Assembly (NCBI RefSeq): GCF_965223525.1
Contig: NZ_OZ245005.1
Location: 248,001 to 312,000, forward strand
From: Leptofilum sp965223525
GTDB taxonomy: Bacteria > Chloroflexota > Anaerolineae > Promineifilales > Promineifilaceae
Direction: 5' to 3'
Length of the DNA: 64,000 bases
In this document: positions 41,044 through 49,251 of the stretch, piece by piece
Position numbering within the stretch: the stretch's first letter is position 1
Layout: each line of letters begins with the position of its first letter
Made by a program: the position numbers and the translations under genes
Notes under the pieces: model-generated
Databases searched by the model: none
What the model was told of the DNA's origin: nothing
What the model saw: the letters and a program-made list of their open reading frames with translations, nothing else

Positions 41044-42072
41044 TTAATCAAATGATACGGGCATGGTACGACGGCCGTAATCGTCGGCGTAGCTGCTGAG
41101 AACACGCATGTAGTTGGCCCGTTCAAAAGCGGCCGGTTCAGCACAGTTAATCTGGCTCAAGCTGCCACGCAGTTGGTCTAACGATTCGTACTCGTTTTCT
41201 TCCAGCCATTGCACGATGCCTTCACGCAAAACTTGTAAACGGCCCACACCGTTCCGCAACAGTTCAGATGCAATCATCGTTACTGATGCACCAGCAGCGA
41301 GACCTTTCAGCACGTCCGTCACGTTGTGTACACCGGACGTGAGGGCAATGTCGGCTTGGATACGGCCGTATAAAATAGCAGTCCAGCGCAATGGTAAACG
41401 CAGTTCAGTTGAGTTGCTCAAAACCAAATTCGGCACAACTGCCAAATTCTCCAAATCCAGGTCTGGCTGGTAAAACCGATTGAACAACACCAAACCATCC
41501 GCGCCACCTTCAACTAGCCGTTTGGCCATGTTGCCCATCGCGCTAAAGTAAGGACTCAACTTCATAGCCACAGGAATTGAAACCGCCTCTTTCACATGTG
41601 CCAATGCTTCCAAATACATCGCTTCCACTTCAGCGCTGGATTCATCCAGACTCGTTGGTAAGTAATAAATATTCAGCTCCAGTGCGTCAGCACCTGCTTG
41701 CTCAATGTCCCGCGCATACCGAATCCACCAACCATCAGATACGCCGTTCAGGCTGGCAATGATTGGAATATTCAAAGCATCTTTAGCACGCCGAATATGG
41801 TTCAGATACACGTCCGGGCCATGCTTAAACTCAGGGGCTTCGGGGAAATAGTTCAACGCCTCGGCAAAACTTTCTGTCCCTTGCAGCAAATGCTCATTCA
41901 GCGTGTGCGTTTCATGAAGAATTTGCTCTTCAAAAAGTGAATACAGCACAACCGCACTCGCGCCAGCATCTTCCATTTGCCGCAAACCATCCAGCGTACG
42001 AGACAAAGGAGAGGACGACGGCACCAACGGGTTTTTCAGTTCTAAACCCAAATATTTTGTCTTTAAATTCAT
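41044..42072 (-). CDS. Dihydroorotate dehydrogenase-like FMN protein
   Basis: A 342-residue FMN TIM-barrel. KYLGLELKNPLVPSSSPLS at the N-terminus, NIPIIASLNG, LELNIYYLPT, IPVAMKLSPYFSAMGNMAK, GLVLFNRFY and LTSGVHNVTDVLKGLAAGAS follow the class 1 DHOD pattern. This PyrD-like group often neighbours pyruvate:ferredoxin oxidoreductase, as here, and its true substrate is not established. Cytoplasmic. Start at 42072; an alternative sits 4 codons upstream. The gene is downstream of nifJ across a 78-base repeat, with a terminator behind it. Confidence 0.85.
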   Translation of the reverse strand: MNLKTKYLGLELKNPLVPSSSPLSRTLDGLRQMEDAGASAVVLYSLFEEQILHETHTLNEHLLQGTESFAEALNYFPEAPEFKHGPDVYLNHIRRAKDALNIPIIASLNGVSDGWWIRYARDIEQAGADALELNIYYLPTSLDESSAEVEAMYLEALAHVKEAVSIPVAMKLSPYFSAMGNMAKRLVEGGADGLVLFNRFYQPDLDLENLAVVPNLVLSNSTELRLPLRWTAILYGRIQADIALTSGVHNVTDVLKGLAAGASVTMIASELLRNGVGRLQVLREGIVQWLEENEYESLDQLRGSLSQINCAEPAAFERANYMRVLSSYADDYGRRTMPVSFD

Positions 42073-42088
42073 TTTATCCTCCAATCAG

Positions 42089-42140
42089 GATACCCCTCCC
42101 TAGCCTTCCCCTTGCGAGGGAGAGGGCTGGGGTGAGGGTG
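42089..42140. repeat. CCCTCTCCC-type intergenic repeat
   Basis: TACCCCTCCCTAGCCTTCCCC and GGGAGAGGGCTGGGGTGAGGG, pairing around TTGCGA, between nifJ and the DHOD-like gene. It resembles a repeat dispersed in many bacterial genomes. Confidence 0.65.
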
Positions 42141-42150
42141 GTTTCTGATA

Positions 42151-45100
42151 TTAGCCAGATTTGCCGTTGATGCCAGCCAACCGTTTGTACGTTTCCCAAG
42201 TGTCAGCTACATCTTGCTTTGCAAGTTCAAGCAATCGTTCTGCCGCTTGCGGGTTGCTTTGTTGCAAAATGCGGTAGCGTCCTTCGCGGTAAATGTAGCT
42301 TTCTAGCGACTGTTTTGGTGGCCGACTGTCTAAAGTAAATGGATTCTTTTCGGAACTAGCCATATCCGGGTTAAAGCGATAGAGTGGCCAATGCCCGCTG
42401 CCAACGGCCGCTGCTTGCTGCTCTAAGCCAAACTTCAGGTCGTAGCCATGTGCAATGCAGTGGCTGTAAGCAATAATCAGTGAAGGGCCATCGTACGCTT
42501 CTGCTTCTTGGAAAGCACGCACCGTTTGGGCATCCTTCGCGCCAAACGCCACCCGCGCCACGTAAATGTTGCCATAGCTAATGGCCAGCAGCCCCAAATC
42601 CTTCTTGGGCATTGGTTTACCAGCCGCCGCAAATTTGGCAACTGCGCCACGCGGCGTTGCTTTAGACATCTGACCACCGGTGTTGGAATAAACTTCCGTA
42701 TCCAAAACCAGCACGTTTACGTTACGACCCGAGGCCAACACGTGGTCTAAGCCACCAAAGCCAATGTCATAAGCCCAACCATCACCACCAACAATCCAAA
42801 CACTCTTCTTCACAAGAATGTCCGCCATGCTGAGCAGGTTTGCCAAGCGACCCTGGAAGTTGCCGACGCCAGATTCTTTGCCAGAAAGCAAATCCTTGAT
42901 GCGCTCCTTTAGCTCTTCTACACGGCCGCGTTGGGCTTCAATGTCTGCATCGGTCATTTGGTCAGCGAAGAGAATGCTGTCTACCAAAACCGAACCCAGT
43001 ACATCTCGCATCTCGCGTAAGGTGTGGGTCGCTGCCTCTAGCCGCTGGTCCAGCGCCACGCGCATCCCCATGCCAAATTCGGCATTGTCTTCAAACAGGG
43101 AGTTGGACCAAGCTGGGCCACGGCCGTTTTCATCTTGAGACCACGGTGTTGTGGGCAAGTTCCCGCCGTAAATGGAGGAACATCCCGTCGCGTTGGCAAT
43201 AACAGCTCGGTCGCCAAAGAGGCGGCTAAGCAAACCAAGATAGGGTGTCTCCCCACAGCCAGCGCAGGCACCAGAGAACTCGAACAGCGGGTCAAGTAGC
43301 TGGTTGTATTTCACCTGATTCAGCGGGATGCTGGTGCGATCCACCTTTGGCAAGTTGAGGAAGTAATCCCAATTTTCGCGCTCTGCTTCGCGCAGCGGTG
43401 CTTGGGGTGCCATGTTAATCGCTTTGAATTTTGGCTGACGCTTGTTTTTAACAGGGCAAACTTCAACGCAAAGAGTACAGCCGGTGCAATCTTCTGGTGC
43501 TACCTGTAGCGTAAAGGCTTGGCCTTTGAACTCTTTGTAGCGAGCGTCAGTAGATTTGAAGGTAGCCGGTGCGTTTTCTAGTTCTGCTTTGTCGTAAACC
43601 TTCATCCGAATGACGGAGTGTGGACAAACAAAGGCACATTTACCACATTGGATACAAATATCCGGGTCCCACACGGGAATTTCTGTCGCAATATTCCGCT
43701 TTTCCCATTTAGTGGTGCCAGTGGGGTATGTGCCATCAATTGGCAATGCGCTCACGGGCAGTTCATCCCCCAACCCTTCGATAATGCGAGCGGTGACGGA
43801 TTGAATAAACTCTGGCGCGTGATCTGGCACGATAGACGGCCGTTCAAAATCACTTGTCACGCTACCTGGCACCGTAACCTCGTGCAGGTGTGCCAGAGCA
43901 GCATCCACAGCTGCATAATTTTGGTTTACCACCGCTTCGCCGCGCTTGCCGTAAGTTTTCTTAATGGCAGTTTTAATCGCTGCAATGGCCTCATCTGTCG
44001 GTAACACGCCACTAAGGGCAAAGAAACAAGTCTGCATGATGGTGTTGATGCGGCGACCCATCTTGGTTTCTTTGGCCACCTGGTAGCCATCCACCACGTA
44101 AAATTTCAGATTCTTGTCAATAACCGCTTGCTGCGTGCTGCGCGGCATCTTGTCCCAAACTTCCTCTGGGCCGTAGGGGCTGTTGAGCAGGAAGGTTGCG
44201 CCCGGTGCCGCCAGGCGAAGCACATCGTACCGTTCTAGAAAGGTAAATTGATGCACCCCCACAAAACTGGCAGTTTCGATGAGGTACGGTGCGTGAATTG
44301 GCTGCTTGCCAAACCGCAAATGCGAAACCGTGACTGAGCCTGCTTTTTTGGAATCGTAAACAAAGTAGGCTTGAGCATGGTTCGGAGTATCTTCACCAAT
44401 AATTTTGATGGAATTTTTGTTTGCGCCGACGGTACCGTCGGAACCAAGACCGTAGAACACAGCGCGAACCACATCATCTGGCTCAATGTTGAACGTTTTG
44501 TCCCACGTCAGGCTAGTGTTAGTCACATCGTCATTGATGCCGACGGTGAAATGATTCTTGGGATTTGGCTTAGCCAATTCATCGAAGACTGACTTGACCA
44601 TGCCGGGTGTAAACTCTTTGGAGGAAAGTCCATAACGGCCACCAACGATGCGTGGCATTGTTTCAAATGGTGCTTTGCCTTCGGCCACAGCCTCAACGAC
44701 GGCAGACATCACATCGAGATAGAGCGGTTCACCAGATGCGCCGGGCTCCTTGGTGCGATCCAAGCCAGCAATTGCTTTTACGGTTGGTGGCAGCACATTC
44801 ACAAAGGCGTCAATTGAAAATGGCCGGTACAGTCGAATTTTGACAACACCCACTTTTTCACCTTGACCAGCGAGGAATTTAGCGGTGGATTCGGCCGTTT
44901 CGGCACCAGACCCCATCAACACAATCACACGCTCGGCATCTGGGGCACCAACGTACTCAAACAGTTTGTATTGGCGGCCCGTCAGCTTTGCAAATTTGTC
45001 CATTGCAGATTGCACAATATTCGGGCAAGCGTCATAAAAAGGATTCACGCTTTCCCGCGCCTGGAAGAATACATCCGGGTTTTGGGCTGTTCCGCGAAGG

Positions 45101-45741
45101 ACGGGATGATCCGGTGTCAGGCCACGCGCACGATGCGCGCGAACCAGATCGTCGTTAATCATGGCGCGTAAAACATCGTCGCCTAATGGCTCAATTTTGC
45201 TAATTTCGTGTGAGGTGCGGAAGCCGTCAAAAAAGTGCAGGAATGGCACCCGTGCTTCTAAAGTCGCCGCCGAAGAAATCAAGGCAAAATCAGTTACTTC
45301 TTGTACAGAGTTGGCAGAAAGCAAAGCAAACCCCGTGTTTCGTGCCGCCATCACGTCAGAGTGGTCGCCAAAGATTGAGAGAGCCTGAGCTGCAACGGAA
45401 CGGGCGGCAATGTGGAACACCGTCGAGGTCAGCTCCCCAGCAATTTTGTACATATTGGGGATCATCAGCAGCAGGCCCTGGGAGGCAGTAAAGGTTGTGG
45501 TTAGTGCCCCGGCCTGCAGTGAGCCATGTACAGCACCAGCCGCCCCACCCTCGGCCTGCATTTCTACAACCAGCGGCGTGGAGCCCCAGATGTTGGGCTT
45601 CCCTTCCGCTGACCATTGGTCAGCCCATTCACCCATTGGTGACGAGGGGGTGATGGGGTAAATGGCAATGACTTCGTTAATTTTGTGGGCGACTCTGGCA
45701 GCCGCCTCATTGCCATCAATGGTTATCATCTGTTTGGTCAT
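42151..45741 (-). CDS. nifJ: Pyruvate:ferredoxin (flavodoxin) oxidoreductase
   Basis: A single-chain 1196-residue enzyme that oxidises pyruvate with CoA to acetyl-CoA and CO2, reducing ferredoxin (reversible). Domain order is complete: N-terminal pyrimidine-binding half (IAIYPITPSSPMGEW), CoA-binding and transketolase-like domains, two 4Fe-4S clusters (CIQCGKCAFVCP near 695 and CTGCTLCVEVCP near 750), and the TPP domain with GDGWAYDIGFGG and LDTEVYSNTGGQ. The ATG at 45741 has AGGAG upstream. With ppdK next door this points to a pyruvate/PEP branch in an anaerobe or facultative organism. A GTGACAA half-site lies upstream. Confidence 0.97.
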   Translation of the reverse strand: MTKQMITIDGNEAAARVAHKINEVIAIYPITPSSPMGEWADQWSAEGKPNIWGSTPLVVEMQAEGGAAGAVHGSLQAGALTTTFTASQGLLLMIPNMYKIAGELTSTVFHIAARSVAAQALSIFGDHSDVMAARNTGFALLSANSVQEVTDFALISSAATLEARVPFLHFFDGFRTSHEISKIEPLGDDVLRAMINDDLVRAHRARGLTPDHPVLRGTAQNPDVFFQARESVNPFYDACPNIVQSAMDKFAKLTGRQYKLFEYVGAPDAERVIVLMGSGAETAESTAKFLAGQGEKVGVVKIRLYRPFSIDAFVNVLPPTVKAIAGLDRTKEPGASGEPLYLDVMSAVVEAVAEGKAPFETMPRIVGGRYGLSSKEFTPGMVKSVFDELAKPNPKNHFTVGINDDVTNTSLTWDKTFNIEPDDVVRAVFYGLGSDGTVGANKNSIKIIGEDTPNHAQAYFVYDSKKAGSVTVSHLRFGKQPIHAPYLIETASFVGVHQFTFLERYDVLRLAAPGATFLLNSPYGPEEVWDKMPRSTQQAVIDKNLKFYVVDGYQVAKETKMGRRINTIMQTCFFALSGVLPTDEAIAAIKTAIKKTYGKRGEAVVNQNYAAVDAALAHLHEVTVPGSVTSDFERPSIVPDHAPEFIQSVTARIIEGLGDELPVSALPIDGTYPTGTTKWEKRNIATEIPVWDPDICIQCGKCAFVCPHSVIRMKVYDKAELENAPATFKSTDARYKEFKGQAFTLQVAPEDCTGCTLCVEVCPVKNKRQPKFKAINMAPQAPLREAERENWDYFLNLPKVDRTSIPLNQVKYNQLLDPLFEFSGACAGCGETPYLGLLSRLFGDRAVIANATGCSSIYGGNLPTTPWSQDENGRGPAWSNSLFEDNAEFGMGMRVALDQRLEAATHTLREMRDVLGSVLVDSILFADQMTDADIEAQRGRVEELKERIKDLLSGKESGVGNFQGRLANLLSMADILVKKSVWIVGGDGWAYDIGFGGLDHVLASGRNVNVLVLDTEVYSNTGGQMSKATPRGAVAKFAAAGKPMPKKDLGLLAISYGNIYVARVAFGAKDAQTVRAFQEAEAYDGPSLIIAYSHCIAHGYDLKFGLEQQAAAVGSGHWPLYRFNPDMASSEKNPFTLDSRPPKQSLESYIYREGRYRILQQSNPQAAERLLELAKQDVADTWETYKRLAGINGKSG

Positions 45742-45910
45742 GTTGGTTCTCCTTCGTTCTTGGTAAAACGGAAGTGATTGTGCGGTTTGGGGCAATCATC
45801 AGTGGGAAAACAAAAATCTATTAGTGCGATTACTGTTCAAAGTATCCTGAAAACGGCCGTCCCCCTGTAGTGACAAACTACCTTTATGGGAATGCAGAAT
45901 GTCATTAAGG

Positions 45911-45950
45911 AAAAAATAAAGGAGTGGCTCATAAAAAGCCACTCCTCTAA
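45911..45950 (-). terminator. Intrinsic terminator of ppdK
   Basis: GGAGTGGCT (45921-45929) and AGCCACTCC (45937-45945) with a 7-base loop. On the minus strand the stem is followed by TTTATTTTTT. Confidence 0.88.
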
Positions 45951-45992
45951 TTAACATAAGTAAACCTTATCTCTTCCTAAATTCAGCTTGCT

Positions 45993-48749
45993 TTATTTGT
46001 CTGCCAAAGCAGCATGGGCAGCAGCCAACCGAGCAATCGGTACACGGAATGGCGAACAGGAAACGTAGTTCAGGTTCAGATTGTGACAGATCGCAATGCT
46101 CTTGGGGTCACCACCGTGTTCACCGCAGATGCCTACTTCTAGATCTTTGCGGGCGGAACGGCCGTCTGCCACCGCAATCTCCATTAACCGACCCACACCA
46201 TTCGGGTCAATCGAGGCAAATGGATTGTCTGCCAAAATACCTTTTTGCTGGTACTCCATCAAAAATCCAGATTCCGCATCATCACGAGAAATACCAAACG
46301 TCGTTTGCGTCAAATCGTTGGTGCCAAAAGAAAAGAACTGCGCTACTTCGGCAATTTCGCCAGCGGTTAAAGCTGCCCGTGGAATCTCAATCATCGTGCC
46401 AAACTTGTAAGTCACTTCGATGCCTTGTTCTTCCATCACAGCTTTTGCTTCAGCTTCAAGCGCCGCTTGCTGGGTTTTCAGCTCGTTCACATGAGAAATC
46501 AACGGAATCATCACCTCAGGATGCACGTCTACCCCTTCCTTGGAACATTTACATGCCGCTTCAAAGATAGCCCGTACCTGCATCTTGGTCAGTTCTGGGA
46601 TGAGGATGCCCAAGCGAACGCCACGCGTACCGAGCATCGGGTTCATCTCGCGCAAAGCCTCAACACGTTCCAGGTAATCTTGCTTAACGCGAATTTCTGC
46701 TAAAGCCGCATCAATTTCGCTCAGCGTGTGGTAATGCTGCGTCCGCACTTTCAGGTCGGCCAAATCTTGTACTAACTCTTCAAATGAGGGTAGGAACTCA
46801 TGCAATGGCGGGTCAATCAGACGAATGATAACCGGCAATCCGTCCATTGCCCGGAACAAACCTTCAAAATCGCCCCGTTGCAATGGTAATAGCTGATCCA
46901 AAGCTTCTTTGCGATCGACAGCATGTTTAGACATGATCATCTTCTGCACAATGGGCATACGCTCAGCTTCAAAGAACATATGCTCTGTGCGGCAGAGGCC
47001 AATGCCCTGTGCGCCATATTCACGAGCACGTTCAGCGTCACGGGGGTAGTCGGCATTTGCCCATACACCCAGCTCACGAATTTCATCTGCCCAGCCCAGC
47101 AATTTAAGCAGGTAAGGGTTCTTAAAGTCAGGAACCACGGTGGGTAGTTGGCCGAGGTAAACAATACCCTGTGTACCGTCTAGGGAGAGCCACTCACCTT
47201 CGTAAATCTCTAAATCTTCACCAACCGTCATCTTACGGCCGATTAAGTCCAGTTCCAACTCGCTTACACCAACTACGGCTGGTTTACCAAATTGACGGGC
47301 AACCAACGCTGCATGACTGGTACGGCCGCCTTTGCTAGTTAGAATACCCTCGGCAGCCAACATGCCATGAACATCATCTGGTTTGGTTTCTGGCCGCACC
47401 ATAATGACCTTTTTACCTTCTTCTTTGGCCCATTTTTCGGCCGTGTCAGCATCAAATGCCACTATACCAACGGCCGCACCTGGGGAAACGTTCAGCCCGG
47501 TAGCAATTTGCGTGGCTTCTTTAACCGCTTCACCATCCAACTGTGGATGCAAGAAGAAATCAACCTGCTCTGGCTTCACGCGGCGCACGGCTTCTTCTTT
47601 GCTGATGAGCCCTTCTTCAACTTGGTCTACTGCAATGCGAACTTCTGCTTGTGCCGTGCGCTTGCCGTCGCGTGTTTGCAAAATCCACAGCTTACCGCGA
47701 TCAATGGTAAATTCCATATCCTGCATGTTACGGTAATGCTTTTCCAGCTTTTGAGCAATTTCTTCAAACTGGGCGTAAATGTTCGGCATTTCTTTTTGGA
47801 GATCGCTGATAGGCTGGGTGATGCGAATACCGGCTACCACGTCTTCACCTTGGGCATTCATCAAAAAGTCGCCTTCAAGCTCTTTTTCGCCTGTGGAGGC
47901 GTTACGAGACATGGCTACACCGGTACCAGCATCGTCAGAGATATTGCCGTAGACCATTGTTTGGATGTTTACGGCCGTTCCCAAATCATGTGGAATACCA
48001 GCAGCATCGCGGTAAGCAAAGGCACGTTTACCATTCCATGACTTAAAAACAGCCTCCGTGGCTCGCTTCATCTGCTCAAGCGGGTCTTGAGGGAAATCTT
48101 CGTTGGTGTACGTCTTGTAAATTTGCTTGAATTGTTCCGTGATGACTTTCCAATCGTCAGCACTCATTTCCGTGTCGCTCTTCACGCCGGCCGCCTTGCG
48201 CTGCGCTTCAATCACAGCCTCAAACACCTCGTCCGGCACGCCCATCACCACGCCGCCAAACATCTGGATAACACGACGATAAATATCGTAAACAAACTTG
48301 GGGCCAGTGCGCTTAATCATTTCCTCGGCAACAGCATCATTCATGCCAATATTCAATACGGTGTCCATCATGCCGGGCATCGAAAATTTAGCCCCAGAAC
48401 GGCAAGACACGAGCAGCGGCTTCTGTAAATCGCCAATCTTTTTGCCCATTGCCTTTTCAACGTCTTTGATAGCTTCCAACACCTGTTCCCACATGCCATC
48501 TGGGAACTGTTCGCCAGCCTCAAGATACGCATTGCACGCTTCGGTAGAAACGGTGAGCCCTGGCGGTACCGGTACGCCCAAGCGCGTCATATCGGCCAGG
48601 TTTGCACCTTTACCGCCTAATAAGCTACGTACACCTTCCCACGAGCCGCCCATTTTTTCTTGAGCCTGATCAACCTCATTAAAAAGATACACATATTTTT
48701 GGTTTGATTCTGTCTTCAGCTCTTTTTCTGAAGCCATTGCAATAGTCAT
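45993..48749 (-). CDS. ppdK: Pyruvate, phosphate dikinase
   Basis: A 918-residue enzyme interconverting pyruvate + ATP + Pi and PEP + AMP + PPi. It has the N-terminal nucleotide-binding domain (SLLGGKGANLADMTRLGVPVP), the central swivelling domain with the phospho-His479 in TSKGGRTSHAALVA, and the C-terminal PEP-binding TIM barrel (GLCRTEHMFFEAERM, and VGICGEHGGDPKS with the catalytic Cys). The start chosen has GGGAGG upstream; the open frame continues another 58 codons without support. A symmetric GTGACAA/TTGTCAC site lies about 170 bases upstream. It is a separate transcript from nifJ, as a terminator intervenes. Confidence 0.97.
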   Translation of the reverse strand: MTIAMASEKELKTESNQKYVYLFNEVDQAQEKMGGSWEGVRSLLGGKGANLADMTRLGVPVPPGLTVSTEACNAYLEAGEQFPDGMWEQVLEAIKDVEKAMGKKIGDLQKPLLVSCRSGAKFSMPGMMDTVLNIGMNDAVAEEMIKRTGPKFVYDIYRRVIQMFGGVVMGVPDEVFEAVIEAQRKAAGVKSDTEMSADDWKVITEQFKQIYKTYTNEDFPQDPLEQMKRATEAVFKSWNGKRAFAYRDAAGIPHDLGTAVNIQTMVYGNISDDAGTGVAMSRNASTGEKELEGDFLMNAQGEDVVAGIRITQPISDLQKEMPNIYAQFEEIAQKLEKHYRNMQDMEFTIDRGKLWILQTRDGKRTAQAEVRIAVDQVEEGLISKEEAVRRVKPEQVDFFLHPQLDGEAVKEATQIATGLNVSPGAAVGIVAFDADTAEKWAKEEGKKVIMVRPETKPDDVHGMLAAEGILTSKGGRTSHAALVARQFGKPAVVGVSELELDLIGRKMTVGEDLEIYEGEWLSLDGTQGIVYLGQLPTVVPDFKNPYLLKLLGWADEIRELGVWANADYPRDAERAREYGAQGIGLCRTEHMFFEAERMPIVQKMIMSKHAVDRKEALDQLLPLQRGDFEGLFRAMDGLPVIIRLIDPPLHEFLPSFEELVQDLADLKVRTQHYHTLSEIDAALAEIRVKQDYLERVEALREMNPMLGTRGVRLGILIPELTKMQVRAIFEAACKCSKEGVDVHPEVMIPLISHVNELKTQQAALEAEAKAVMEEQGIEVTYKFGTMIEIPRAALTAGEIAEVAQFFSFGTNDLTQTTFGISRDDAESGFLMEYQQKGILADNPFASIDPNGVGRLMEIAVADGRSARKDLEVGICGEHGGDPKSIAICHNLNLNYVSCSPFRVPIARLAAAHAALADK

Positions 48750-48916
48750 GAGTCTATTCCTCCCGATGGAATAATTTCTTGGTTTCGTATTCTGTGCTTT
48801 GCTTAACGTGCGAAAGGGGGAGATTGAGTGGTGGGATGGTGTGCCTGTTTTACTCCCCCAGAAAATTGGGTTAACACAACCTTGTCCATTGTAGGGAGCA
48901 GAACCATTACCAGACA

Positions 48917-48947
48917 GTGACAAAGTACATTGTCACCAATGACAAAC
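48917..48947. promoter_or_regulatory. GTGACAA-N6-TTGTCAC operator upstream of ppdK
   Basis: GTGACAA (48917-48923), AGTACA, TTGTCAC (48930-48936), followed by a third half-site ATGACAAAC (48939-48947). The half-site recurs upstream of hemH, nifJ and genes near 52.4 and 53.4 kb. Confidence 0.5.
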
Positions 48948-49010
48948 ATCACCGTTTGCATTGCGCTTTTTTTCGCAAGAACAGCAGAAGGGATTCGCCC
49001 GCATTTTCAG

Positions 49011-49038
49011 TTGTTTTTCATCAGGGCTGGTCTAAAAT
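49011..49038 (+). promoter_or_regulatory. Promoter for the 30-aa membrane peptide
   Basis: TTGTTT (49011-49016), 16 bp, TAAAAT (49033-49038); the transcript would start near 49045, before a strong ribosome site. Confidence 0.45.
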
Positions 49039-49083
49039 TGAGGCAATATTCAAAGAAGAGAAACTTCAAGGAGGTTAAGCAAG

Positions 49084-49176
49084 ATGGATCCAATTGGCCG
49101 GATTTTTTTAATTGTCATCCTGCTACTGGTAGTGGCAGCAGTTATCATCCCCCAACTGCAAAATCGAGGGGAGTAG
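49084..49176 (+). CDS. Small single-span membrane protein (30 aa)
   Basis: An ORF of 30 codons with an unusually strong ribosome-binding site (AAGGAGGTTAAGCAAG before ATG). It reads a short N-terminus (MDPIGR), an Ile/Leu/Val-rich span of about 17 residues, and a polar PQLQNRGE tail, so a single TM peptide. The stop is followed by the palindromic region 49180-49250. No homologue is recognised. The ribosome site, promoter and clean TM profile support it as a gene; its partner may be the neighbouring ABC exporter, but this is inference. Confidence 0.65.
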   Translation: MDPIGRIFLIVILLLVVAAVIIPQLQNRGE

Positions 49177-49179
49177 CTA

Positions 49180-49250
49180 AGTGTGCAAGTAGCAAGTATG
49201 CAAGTGCAGTACTTTTACTTGCATACTCGCAGACTTGCCTACTTGTAAAC
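49180..49250. repeat. GCAAGT-type palindromic element
   Basis: GTGTGCAAGTAGCAAGTATGCAAGT and ACTTGCATACTCGCAGACTTGCCTACTT pair around GCAGTACTTTT, between the 30-aa gene and the convergent ABC gene. Confidence 0.65.
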
Positions 49251-49251
49251 T

